In this document: piece after piece, positions 11,092-19,612 of the stretch | Numbering within the stretch: the first letter of the stretch is position 1 | Layout: every line of letters starts with the position of its first letter | NCBI RefSeq assembly: GCF_001613265.1 | Contig: NZ_BDCA01000035.1 | Coordinates: forward strand, 1-60,115 | DNA from: Nocardia vermiculata NBRC 100427 | Lineage (GTDB): Bacteria > Actinomycetota > Actinomycetes > Mycobacteriales > Mycobacteriaceae | Length of the DNA: 60,115 nt | Reading direction: 5' to 3' | Notes under the pieces: generated by a model | The model's database searches: none | Told to the model about the DNA's origin: nothing | The model's input: only the letters and a program-made list of their open reading frames with translations | Made by a program: the position numbers and the translations under genes

Positions 11092-14010
11092 TCACGAAGC
11101 CCCCGGCCGCCGCAATGCCTGCGCCAGCACTTCGACGCTGTGCCGGGGGTCGGCGTCGGGTTGCAGCTGACGAATCTGGGTACGGCAGCTGAACCCGTCG
11201 GCGAGCACCGTCGTCCCCGCCGCACGCGCCCGTACCGCGGGCAGCAACTGGTCCTCCGCGCACGCCACCGAGACGCCGTAGTGTCCCCGCTCGAATCCGA
11301 AATTGCCTGCCAGGCCACAGCACCCGGCGTCCAGCACATCGACCTCGGCTCCGGTCGACCGCAGCAGGTCACGGTCGGGGTCGTAGCCCATGACGGCATG
11401 CTGGTGGCAATGCGGCTGCACCATGGCCGTGATGTCCAGATCCGGCGGGGACCAGTCGGGAGCACGGGCGGCCAGCAGTTCCGCGAGCGTGTAGGTCTGT
11501 CCCGCCAGCCGGTCGGCGTCCTCGTCGCCGTACAGCAGTTCCGGCATGTCCGCCCGGAACACCGCGGCACAACTGGGTTCGAGTACCACGACCGGCGTGC
11601 TGTCGCGCAGTTGTGGTGCCAGCGTGCGCAGGGTCCGGCGCAGCACGCGTTTCGCGGTGGGCAACTGCCCGGTGGAGATCCAGGTGAGCCCGCAGCAGAC
11701 CGCCCGAGGAGGGAGGACCACCGCGAAGCCCGCAGCTTCGAGCACCGCCACCGCGGCCGCGGCGATCGCCGGCTCGAAATTGTTGGTGAAGGTGTCCGGC
11801 CACAGCAGCACCGTGCCGCGCTCTCCGGTCGTGGAATCGGTGTGCGCGCGGAACGTCTCGGTGAATCGGGTGCGGGCGAAGCGGGGCATCTCCCGTTCGG
11901 CCGCGATCCCGCCGGCCGCCGACACGATCCGCCGCACCCCCGGCGTGTGGGTGAGGGCATTGGCCAGCGGCGCCACCGACGTACCGAGCCGGGCCCACAG
12001 CGGAATCCAGCCCATCGAATAGTGCGCGATCGGCCGAACCCGGTGTGCATAGTGGTGGGACAGGAATTCAGCTTTGTAGGTGGCCATGTCGACATCGACG
12101 GGACAGTCGCTGCGGCAGCCCTTGCATGCCAGGCACAGATCGAGCGCATCGCGCACTTCCGTCGAACGCCACCCGTCGGTGATCGAATCACCCTGCAGCA
12201 TTTCGAACAGCAGCCGGGCTCGGCCGCGCGTGGAATGCTCCTCCTCCCGGGTGGCCCGGTAGCTGGGGCACATCACCCCGCCGGTCTCGCCGCGGCATTT
12301 GCCCACCCCCACGCAGCGTCCGGCTGCCTCACTGAATCGGTGGTCGTCGTCGGGGAAGGAGAAGTGTGTGGCCGGTTCCCACGGCCGGTAGTCGCTGCCC
12401 TGACGGAGATCTTCGTCGAGCCGGCGCGGATGCACCACCTTGCCGGGGTTCATCCGATCGCGTGGGTCGAAAAGCGCCTTGACCTCTCCGAAGGCGCGAA
12501 CGACGGTGTCTCCGAACATGATCGGTAGCAGTTCGGCACGCGACTGTCCGTCCCCGTGTTCACCCGACAGTGAGCCCCCGTAATCGCTCACCAGATGCGC
12601 CGCGCTTTCGGCGAAGCGGCGGTAGCGGGCGATCCCGTCGGCGGTGCGCAGCTGGAACGGGATTCGGGTATGGACACAGCCCTGGCCGAAATGCCCGTAG
12701 AGCGAACTGGACTCGTAGCCGAACCGGTCCAGCAACGCTTCGAAATCACGCAGATAGTCACCGAGCCGGTCGGGCGGAACCGCAGCGTCCTCCCAGCCCT
12801 CGTGGGTTTCGGGACTGTCCGACGGATAGGCAGTCGCACCCAGTCCCGCCTCGCGCGCCGCCCAGACCTCGGCTTCTCGCTCGGGGTCGTCGAGCACCGC
12901 CGAGGAGCACCCGGTCGTGCGCTCCAGGTCGGCGATCATGTCCCGGGTGCGGGTATCCGCCGCGTTCTGGTCGTCGCCGTCGAACTGGGCCATCAACCAT
13001 GCTGTGCCGTCGGGCAACTGGGCGATCGCCTGCTTGGCAAGTTGTTCGCTGTGCTCGAGTGAGACCAGCCGATGATCGATCCCCTCGAGCGCCGACGGTT
13101 CGTGCGGCAGAATGCGGGTGACCGCATCAGCCGCACGAAACACATCCGGGAAGCCGAGCACCGCCATCGCCTGCGCGGGCGGCCGGCGCACCAGCGCCAA
13201 TTCGGCCCGCAGCACCGTCACCAGCGTGCTTTCGCTTCCCACCAGGAATTTCGCGATATCGAAGCCGCGTTCGGGCAGCAGCGCATCGAGGTTGTAACCC
13301 GACACGCGCCGCGGGATCTCCGGATAGGCGGCACGGATGTCGTCGGCATACCGGTCGCGGATCTCGCGCAGGCGGCGAATCAGTTCGTCGGCTTCGGGAT
13401 TCACGCCCGGCACCGGATCACCGGCCCCGACCCAGGCCCGCAGCCCGTCGTAGGTGATGATCTCCAGACGGCGCACCGAATCGACCATTTTTCCGTAGGC
13501 CTGTGCGGAGGCGCCGCAGGAATTGTTGCCGATCATGCCACCGATCGCACAGCTGACGTGCGTGGACGGCTTCGGACCCACCATCAGCCCGTCCGGGCGC
13601 AACGCCTCGTTCAGCGGATCGAGTGCGATCCCCGGCTCCACTGTCGCGGTCGCGGCCGCAGTGTCGACCGACAGTATCCGGTGGCAGTATTTGGTCCAGT
13701 CGATGACCACCGCGGTATTGCAGCTCTGGCCCGCGAGACTGGTTCCCCCGCCCCGGGAGAGCAGGGGGACATCGTGATCGCGGCAGATCTCGACGGCGCG
13801 GGCAGCGTCCTCCGGTGTGCGGGGCACGACGACTCCCAGCGGTAACGCGCGATAGTTGGAGGCATCGGTCGAATACGTGGCGCGGGTCCCGGAATCGAAG
13901 CGCACCTCCCCACCGACCGCATCGGTGAGCGCCGCCTCCAGCGCCTGCAGCGGCCATTGCCGCCTGGTCGATTCCCGACGCGGACGGGGAGAGCGATCCG
14001 CGATTGTCAT
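11092..14010 (-). CDS. YdiJ-type FAD/4Fe-4S 2-hydroxyacid dehydrogenase
   Basis: 972 aa from the ATG at 14010 (AAAGGTG upstream). The N-terminal FAD-binding PCMH domain (about residues 45-260) contains VPLLSRGGGTSLAGQS and GGMIGNNSCG. The FAD-oxidase C-terminal domain follows, with YGHFGQGCVH and GEHGDGQSR. Next is a ferredoxin-like region (CVGVGKCRGETGGVMCPSY; LCLACKGCRSDCPVD). Finally come two CCG-type domains (PRAVCCGLTW; DAGCCGLAGNFG). This is the architecture of E. coli YdiJ and bacterial D-2-hydroxyglutarate/D-lactate dehydrogenases that pass electrons to the quinone pool. Substrate is inferred, not shown. Confidence 0.92.
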   Translation of the reverse strand: MTIADRSPRPRRESTRRQWPLQALEAALTDAVGGEVRFDSGTRATYSTDASNYRALPLGVVVPRTPEDAARAVEICRDHDVPLLSRGGGTSLAGQSCNTAVVIDWTKYCHRILSVDTAAATATVEPGIALDPLNEALRPDGLMVGPKPSTHVSCAIGGMIGNNSCGASAQAYGKMVDSVRRLEIITYDGLRAWVGAGDPVPGVNPEADELIRRLREIRDRYADDIRAAYPEIPRRVSGYNLDALLPERGFDIAKFLVGSESTLVTVLRAELALVRRPPAQAMAVLGFPDVFRAADAVTRILPHEPSALEGIDHRLVSLEHSEQLAKQAIAQLPDGTAWLMAQFDGDDQNAADTRTRDMIADLERTTGCSSAVLDDPEREAEVWAAREAGLGATAYPSDSPETHEGWEDAAVPPDRLGDYLRDFEALLDRFGYESSSLYGHFGQGCVHTRIPFQLRTADGIARYRRFAESAAHLVSDYGGSLSGEHGDGQSRAELLPIMFGDTVVRAFGEVKALFDPRDRMNPGKVVHPRRLDEDLRQGSDYRPWEPATHFSFPDDDHRFSEAAGRCVGVGKCRGETGGVMCPSYRATREEEHSTRGRARLLFEMLQGDSITDGWRSTEVRDALDLCLACKGCRSDCPVDVDMATYKAEFLSHHYAHRVRPIAHYSMGWIPLWARLGTSVAPLANALTHTPGVRRIVSAAGGIAAEREMPRFARTRFTETFRAHTDSTTGERGTVLLWPDTFTNNFEPAIAAAAVAVLEAAGFAVVLPPRAVCCGLTWISTGQLPTAKRVLRRTLRTLAPQLRDSTPVVVLEPSCAAVFRADMPELLYGDEDADRLAGQTYTLAELLAARAPDWSPPDLDITAMVQPHCHQHAVMGYDPDRDLLRSTGAEVDVLDAGCCGLAGNFGFERGHYGVSVACAEDQLLPAVRARAAGTTVLADGFSCRTQIRQLQPDADPRHSVEVLAQALRRPGAS

Positions 14011-14253
14011 CGGCGCACCTTTCTGCGATCGACGATGGTGAAGCCGGCACCCACCTGCGCGGGACAGGGCGGCAGACAGGGCGCGGATACCCCCGCGGGG
14101 CCGGGTCACACGTTCGCAGCCGCAGCGAGCGGGGTGATCCGAACGATCGGCAGACGTGCGCATAGCTCCACCCGACCCGGGTACGCGGCGACTACCGGTA
14201 CCGGGACCACCGTTCGAACGCAGCCGGTCCCGAGAACGAGGAGAGGAGTCCGT

Positions 14254-15225
14254 GTGAACGCACCCGTCGTCGTGGTCACCGGAGCCAGCGCCGGAATCGG
14301 GCGCGCCACGGCCGGGCGCTTCGCCGCCGAAGGTGCCCGAGTGGCGCTGCTGGCGCGTGGCAGTTCCGGATTGGACGCGGCAGCGCGCGATGTCGAGGCT
14401 GCCGGCGGCCGCGCGCTGCCCCTGCCCACCGATGTCGCCGACTACGCGGCCGTGGCGGCGGCGGCCGACCGTGTCGAGGCCGAGTGGGGGCCGATCGACG
14501 TGTGGGTCAACTCGGCGTTCACCTCGGTGTTCGCGCCGTTCACCGAGATCACGGCGGAGGAGTATCGCCGGGTCACCGAGGTCACCTATCTCGGGTCGGT
14601 GCACGGGGTGATGGTGGCGCTGGCGCGGATGCGGCCCCGCGGACGGGGAACCATCGTCCAGGTGGGTTCGGCACTGGGTGCCCGCGCGATTCCGTTGCAA
14701 TCGGCCTATTGCGGTGCCAAGCACGCGGTCAACGGCTTCTTGGAGGCGGTCCGGGTGGAGTTGATGCACGAGGGCAGCGATGTGCATGTCACGATCGTGC
14801 AGTCGCCGGCGGTCAATACCCCGCAATTCTCCTGGGTGCGTTCACGTCTGCCGAAGCGCCCGCAGCCGGTGCCGCCGATCTACCAGCCCAAGGTGGTAGC
14901 CGAAACCGTCGCGTTCGCGGCGGCACATCCGCAACGGAAGCAGTACTGGGTCGGGGCGAGCACGGTCGGCACCATTCTCGGGCAGCGTATTGCTCCCGCG
15001 GTGCTGGACCGCTATCTCGCACGCACCGGCTTCGCCTCGCAGCAGACCGATGCCGACGAGATCGACCGGCCCGACAACCTGTGGCAGCCGTTGGACGGCC
15101 CGGACGGCCACGACTTCGGCGCGCACGGTGATTTCGACGCTCGCGCGCACCGGCACAGTCCCCAGGCATGGCTGGCACGCTGCGCGGAATCGGTCGCCGG
15201 GGCGGTCCACCGCACGAAGCGCTGA
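14254..15225 (+). CDS. Short-chain dehydrogenase/reductase
   Basis: 323 aa from a GTG at 14254 behind GGAGAGGAG. NAD(P) motif TGASAGIG near the N-terminus and active-site YCGAKH. The usual NNAG is replaced by VNSAFTSVF. The ~60-residue C-terminal extension ends in a His/Ala-rich stretch and has no recognised domain. Long SDRs with this tail are common in actinobacteria and are often annotated as probable ketoreductases. It leads the rightward row with the ThDP enzyme 63 bp downstream, suggesting co-transcription. Confidence 0.88.
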   Translation: MNAPVVVVTGASAGIGRATAGRFAAEGARVALLARGSSGLDAAARDVEAAGGRALPLPTDVADYAAVAAAADRVEAEWGPIDVWVNSAFTSVFAPFTEITAEEYRRVTEVTYLGSVHGVMVALARMRPRGRGTIVQVGSALGARAIPLQSAYCGAKHAVNGFLEAVRVELMHEGSDVHVTIVQSPAVNTPQFSWVRSRLPKRPQPVPPIYQPKVVAETVAFAAAHPQRKQYWVGASTVGTILGQRIAPAVLDRYLARTGFASQQTDADEIDRPDNLWQPLDGPDGHDFGAHGDFDARAHRHSPQAWLARCAESVAGAVHRTKR

Positions 15226-15288
15226 CCGGTACCACCGAGCGCCGACGGGAAACCCGAATTCGACAATTCAGACCAGACAGGAGCGGAC

Positions 15289-17088
15289 ATGGCACAGCAG
15301 GTCGGCGACTATGTCGTACAACGGCTCAACGAGTGGGGCGTCGAGCAGGTGTTCTCCTACCCCGGCGACGGCATCAACGGCTTGGTCGCCGCCTTCGGAC
15401 GTGCCGAAACCAGGCCGGCGTTCGTCCAGGCTCGGCACGAGGAGATGGCCGCATTCTCGGCGACCGGCTTCGCGAAGTTCAGCGGCAAAATCGGTGTGTG
15501 CATGGCGACGTCCGGCCCGGGTGCCATTCACCTGCTCAACGGCCTCTACGACGCGAAACTCGACCATGTCCCGGTGGTCGCGATCATCGGGCAGACCGCA
15601 CGCAGTGCGATGGGCGGGCACTACCAGCAGGAGGTGGACCTGCAGAGCCTCTACAAGGACGTGGCCTCGGAGTATCTGGTCGAGGTGAACGTATCCGAGC
15701 AGCTGCCCAACGCGCTCGACCGCGCATTCCGCACCGCGTGGACACGTAAGACGCCGACCGCGGTGATCATCCCCGCGGATCTGCAGGAGGAGCCCTACGA
15801 GCCGCCGCAGCACGCATTCAAGCAGGTGCCCTCGAGTCCGCCCGCGGAGTTGCAGTCGGTGGTGATACCGGCCCGTTCGGAGATCGAGCGGGCCGCGGAG
15901 GTGATCCGGGCCGGGTCCAAGGTGGCGATTCTGGTCGGTCAGGGCGCGCGTGCGGCCGTCGCCGAGGTGAAGGAGCTGGCCGAGATCACCGGTGCCGGGA
16001 TCGCCAAGGCCCTTCTGGGCAAGGACGTGCTGCCCGATGATCTGCCGTATGTGACCGGGCCGATCGGGCTGTTGGGTACGCGGCCGAGCTACGAACTGAT
16101 GCGCGACTGCGACACGCTGGTCATCGTCGGCTCCAATTTCCCTTATACCCAGTTCATGCCGCCACTGGATCAGGCCCGGGCCGTGCAGATCGACATCGAC
16201 GGAACCTTGATCGGCATGCGATACCCCACCGAGGTCAATCTCGTCGGCGATGCGAAGGCGACACTGGCCGAGATCATTCCGCTGCTGAAACCGGTGTCCG
16301 ATCGCAGCTGGCGCGACACCGTCGAAGCGAATGTGACGCGGTGGTGGGAAACCCTGGAACGGCAGGCGATGCTGGAGGCGAAGCCGGTCAATCCGATGCG
16401 GATCGTGTGGGAATTGTCGCAGCAGATTCCGGACGACGCGATCGTCACGGCCGACTCGGGATCGTCCACCAACTGGTACGCGCGCTGCCTGAAGTTCCGC
16501 GGCCGGATGCGCGGATCGCTGTCGGGCAACCTGGCGACCATGGGTCCCGGTGTGCCGTATGCGATCGGCGCCAAGTTCGCCCACCCGGACCGTCCGGTGA
16601 TCGCCCTCGAGGGCGACGGCGCGATGCAGATGAACGGCCTCGCCGAACTGCTCACGATCGCGCGCTACGCCGACCAGTGGAGCGACAAGCGGCTGATCGT
16701 CTGTGTCTTCCACAACAACGACCTCAATCAGGTCACCTGGGAGCTGCGCGCGATGGGTGGTGCACCGAAGTTCGAGGTGTCGCAATCGATCCCGGACATC
16801 TCCTATGCCGAGGTGGCACGCAGCTTCGGTCTCGACGGCATCGCGGTCGACGATCCCGCCGAATTGTCCGGAGCCTGGGAGCGGGCACTGGCGTCGAATC
16901 GCCCGACCGTGCTGGACGTGCGCTGCGATCCGGAGGTGCCGCCGATTCCCCCGCACGCCACCTGGGATCAGATGAAGGCCACCGCCGAGTCCGTGTTGCG
17001 CGGGGACCCGAACGCCTGGCACCTGATGGTGCAGGGCGCCAAGACCAAGGCGCAGGAGTTTCTCCCCGGAGGCGCGTCCGGCGATTGA
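15289..17088 (+). CDS. Thiamine-diphosphate-dependent enzyme, pyruvate oxidase/acetolactate synthase family
   Basis: 599 aa. The catalytic Glu that activates ThDP is Glu51 in QARHEEMAAF. The central FAD/DHS-like domain (about 190-320) has VAILVGQGA. The C-terminal ThDP/Mg site is EGDGAMQMN followed by FHNNDLN. FAD use as in PoxB (pyruvate to acetate and CO2, membrane-linked) is plausible, and other 2-oxoacid decarboxylase activity cannot be excluded. No acetolactate synthase regulatory subunit is adjacent, which argues against a branched-chain biosynthetic role. The gene lies between an SDR and an exporter. Confidence 0.88.
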   Translation: MAQQVGDYVVQRLNEWGVEQVFSYPGDGINGLVAAFGRAETRPAFVQARHEEMAAFSATGFAKFSGKIGVCMATSGPGAIHLLNGLYDAKLDHVPVVAIIGQTARSAMGGHYQQEVDLQSLYKDVASEYLVEVNVSEQLPNALDRAFRTAWTRKTPTAVIIPADLQEEPYEPPQHAFKQVPSSPPAELQSVVIPARSEIERAAEVIRAGSKVAILVGQGARAAVAEVKELAEITGAGIAKALLGKDVLPDDLPYVTGPIGLLGTRPSYELMRDCDTLVIVGSNFPYTQFMPPLDQARAVQIDIDGTLIGMRYPTEVNLVGDAKATLAEIIPLLKPVSDRSWRDTVEANVTRWWETLERQAMLEAKPVNPMRIVWELSQQIPDDAIVTADSGSSTNWYARCLKFRGRMRGSLSGNLATMGPGVPYAIGAKFAHPDRPVIALEGDGAMQMNGLAELLTIARYADQWSDKRLIVCVFHNNDLNQVTWELRAMGGAPKFEVSQSIPDISYAEVARSFGLDGIAVDDPAELSGAWERALASNRPTVLDVRCDPEVPPIPPHATWDQMKATAESVLRGDPNAWHLMVQGAKTKAQEFLPGGASGD

Positions 17089-17165
17089 CGGTCGGCCACC
17101 GATCGCTTCCACCCGACCGGGCATCGGCCATTGCGGCCGGTGTCCGGTTTCGCTGTCACGCGGTT

Positions 17166-17203
17166 GAGAAATATGCTTCTCGTTCTATGGAAACTTGATT
17201 CTC
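17166..17203 (+). promoter_or_regulatory. Promoter region of the MFS gene with imperfect GAGAA/TTCTC dyads
   Basis: GAGAAATATGCTTCTC (17166-17181) is a 5-bp-arm dyad with a 6-bp spacer, and GGAAACTTGATTCTC (17189-17203) keeps one half-site of the 15-bp dyad seen at 47347. A possible promoter TGGAAA-N17-TATTAT spans 17188-17216, so the second copy would sit in its spacer. Weaker than the copies in the 45-52 kb region. Confidence 0.35.
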
Positions 17204-17282
17204 CTCTGTCTATTATGTGATTCACCGCACTCAGGCCGTAGTGAGCCCACGCACGAGTGGCGGTGAAGGAGAAGAACTGCCC

Positions 17283-18935
17283 ATGGCCACCGCGACCAAC
17301 AGCGTCGACAGCCCGGACGAGAACGACACCGGACGGCTGGAGAATGCCTCCAAGCTCCGGGTCGTGCTCATCATCGTGGCGATCGTCGCGAGTACCGAGA
17401 TCGTCCCGTTCCACTTCACGTTCATCAGCCTCAGCGCCCGCTTCATCGGCGAATCGTTCCCGGAGCAGAGCGCCGGCCAGCTCACGTGGTTGACCACGCT
17501 GTATTCACTCATCGGTGGTGTGGCGGTGCCGGTCTTCGGCAAGCTGTCGGATCTGATCGGCAAGAAGAAGATCATTCTGTTCTGCTTGGTGCTGTCGATC
17601 CTCGGCTGCCTCATCGACGCGCTGACCTCGTCGTGGACCCTGATGTTGATCGGTCGCGGGCTGCAAGGGCTGGCCTTCCCGGCGATCTTCGTCTCCTACG
17701 GCCTGATCCGCGATCTCGCGCCGCGCCGCTACCTGAACATGGCGATCGCGCTGGCCGGCGGCGGTACGGGTGTGGGCGCGATCCTCGGCCCGGTGATCGG
17801 CGGCGTCCTGACCGATCACTACAGCTGGCGCTCGCTGTTCTGGTTCTGCGTGATCTGGACCGTCGTGACGATCCTGCCGCTGGCGTTCCTCGTCCCCGAG
17901 ACCAGGCTGCGCGCCAAGGTCAAGATCGACTTCCTCGGTGCCCTGCTGCTCGGCGCCGGTATCGCCGGTGTGCTCATCTACCTCAGCAACGGCGGCACCT
18001 GGGGCTGGGGCGAGCTCTCGGCACTGACCTGGCTGATCGGTGGTGTGGTCCTGCTGGTGGCGTTCTACGCGTGGGAGTTGGTCACTCCGGAGCCGATCAT
18101 GGATCCGAAATTGTTGCGTGCTCCGCGCTTCGCCGGCATCCTCGCCGCGGCATTCCTGTCGGTCGGCGTGATGCAGGGGCTGTCGTATGCGATGGGTTAT
18201 CTCTCGGAGACGCCGGGCGGCGCCGAGGGTGAGGCGATCAAACAGCAGATCGTCGACGGCGCGGCGGCCGAAGCGGCGAAACAGGCCTCCGAGCAGATGC
18301 ACATCCAGGTCCCCACATCGGCGGTCACACAATACTTCTCGGTGGAGGGCACCCTGCCCGGCTTCGGACTGACCCTGTTGCAGTTCACCGTGCAGGTGAT
18401 GCTCGGCCTGGCCCTGGTATATGTGCTCGTGGCTCCGCTGTGTGGCTGGGTCTCGACCCGGTTCGGCCTGCTCAAGCCGTATCTCGTCTCCTGTCTCGCG
18501 TTCGTGGTCGGATGTCTGCTGTTCGCCCGCTTCCACAACAGCGTCTGGCAGATGGCGTTGATCGCCGTGATCATCGGCGTCGGTGCCGGCGCGTACCTGG
18601 GCACGCTGCCGAATATGGTGGTGGAGGCCGTACCCCAGGAACAGCAAGGTATCAGCGCCGGAATGTACGGTGCCTTCAACAGTTTCGGCACCGCGGCCGC
18701 CACCGCCGCCGTCGCCGCGGTGATGTCCGCCAATCCGCTGATTCTTCATATCAACGCCCCCGGACACGTCGAGGAACGTAAGCTGAATACCGGCCCGATG
18801 GCTCAGCTCCCCGACGGCGCGGCCTATACGAACATCTTCTACCTGTTCGCAATCGCCTCGGTGGTCGCCCTCGTCCTGGCGCTGGCGCTGCTGCGCTTCT
18901 ACAACCGGCCGAGTACGGGGGGTACCGCTCACTGA
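17283..18935 (+). CDS. MFS drug/metabolite exporter, DHA2-type
   Basis: 550 aa from the ATG at 17283 with GAAGGAGAAG upstream. Many hydrophobic helices consistent with 12-14 transmembrane segments. The MFS motif between TM2 and TM3 is GKLSDLIGKKKI, and motif C-like AGGGTGVGAILGPVIGG follows. A ~45-residue Ala/Glu-rich loop (about 312-357) probably faces outside. This suits a proton-driven multidrug-type exporter. The gene sits between the ThDP enzyme and the P450 and may export or import their metabolite. Confidence 0.9.
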   Translation: MATATNSVDSPDENDTGRLENASKLRVVLIIVAIVASTEIVPFHFTFISLSARFIGESFPEQSAGQLTWLTTLYSLIGGVAVPVFGKLSDLIGKKKIILFCLVLSILGCLIDALTSSWTLMLIGRGLQGLAFPAIFVSYGLIRDLAPRRYLNMAIALAGGGTGVGAILGPVIGGVLTDHYSWRSLFWFCVIWTVVTILPLAFLVPETRLRAKVKIDFLGALLLGAGIAGVLIYLSNGGTWGWGELSALTWLIGGVVLLVAFYAWELVTPEPIMDPKLLRAPRFAGILAAAFLSVGVMQGLSYAMGYLSETPGGAEGEAIKQQIVDGAAAEAAKQASEQMHIQVPTSAVTQYFSVEGTLPGFGLTLLQFTVQVMLGLALVYVLVAPLCGWVSTRFGLLKPYLVSCLAFVVGCLLFARFHNSVWQMALIAVIIGVGAGAYLGTLPNMVVEAVPQEQQGISAGMYGAFNSFGTAAATAAVAAVMSANPLILHINAPGHVEERKLNTGPMAQLPDGAAYTNIFYLFAIASVVALVLALALLRFYNRPSTGGTAH

Positions 18936-19011
18936 TCCGAGAGTCTTCGCACCGTGGCGGATTCCAGCACAGGAGGGCATATGACCGGCCGACGCACCGA
19001 CAGTGACGTTG

Positions 19012-19063
19012 CCGGCGCCGCGCACGACCGGGGCCGCCGCTCCCCCGGTCGTCGGTGCGCCGG
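19012..19063 (+). terminator. GC-rich hairpin after the MFS gene
   Basis: Left arm 19012-19033 and right arm 19043-19063 pair through an uninterrupted ACGACCGGGG/CCCCGGTCGT stem, plus an outer CCGGCGC/GCGCCGG stem with a small internal bulge. No U-tract follows. Likely terminator or mRNA end. Confidence 0.5.
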
Positions 19064-19155
19064 CCGGTCTCCGACGAATCCCGCTACCCGACCGCGGCCC
19101 CTGTTGCGGTGGCCCCGGGGCGGTTCGCAGTATTGATCACCGGTTGGAGAAACAC

Positions 19156-19596
19156 ATGAGCGAGTTCGACATCCTACGCCCGAGCCCCCGGATCACCGCA
19201 TCCCTGTGCACCGCCGCGCGCGAGCTCGGCGACGAGGTGCGCGCGGTACTGCTGCACAGCCCGCGCCCGGTCTTCCTGTTCTACCTGGCACAAACCTTCG
19301 ATCAGCTCGGCGCCGAGCTGGCCGCGAACCGGCGGGCCGGGACCGACACCCCGGCCCGGCAACTGTGCCTGCACCTGATGTGCTCCCATGCGCAGTCGCG
19401 CACTCACGATCATGAAGCTGCCCGGCTGCGCGCACGTCTGCTCGACGCCTCGGACGCCGACGTCACGGCCGAGATCCGCACGGTCACCGGTCGTTCCGGA
19501 GACCGTCGTGATTTCATCGCACTCGGCGACATGCTGGCTACCGGCGGAATGGGTGCATTCTTCGCACCGTTCAAATCCACCGGCCTGGTCGCGTGA
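19156..19596 (+). CDS. Unrecognised 146-aa protein upstream of the P450
   Basis: ATG at 19156 after GGTTGGAGA. Predicted all-helical and soluble: LCTAARELGDEVRAVLL, FLFYLAQTFDQLGAELAANR, LCLHLMCSHAQSRTHDHEAARLRARLL, with a Gly-rich end. Two Cys and several His (CLHLMCSHAQSRTHDHE) could bind metal, which is speculation. No known domain recognised. The P450 starts 16 bp downstream, so the two are almost surely co-transcribed and may act on the same compound. Confidence 0.72.
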   Translation: MSEFDILRPSPRITASLCTAARELGDEVRAVLLHSPRPVFLFYLAQTFDQLGAELAANRRAGTDTPARQLCLHLMCSHAQSRTHDHEAARLRARLLDASDADVTAEIRTVTGRSGDRRDFIALGDMLATGGMGAFFAPFKSTGLVA

Positions 19597-19612
19597 GCAC
19601 GGAGGTACACAC

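Noticed and set aside
11092..14826. The open frame of the YdiJ-type gene extends upstream to 14826
   Set aside because: The extra 272 codons run antisense through the SDR at 14254 and have no family resemblance; the ATG at 14010 has a ribosome site and begins the conserved FAD domain.
15268..17124. 618-codon open frame opposite the ThDP enzyme gene
   Set aside because: Antisense frame with His/Gly/Asp/Val-rich composition caused by high GC; the plus strand encodes a complete enzyme with all motifs.
18981..19136. 51-codon frame behind a good AGGAGG ribosome site after the MFS gene
   Set aside because: The frame runs through a strong hairpin and encodes an Arg/Pro/Gly-rich chain without any domain; treated as terminator region, though a leader peptide cannot be excluded.
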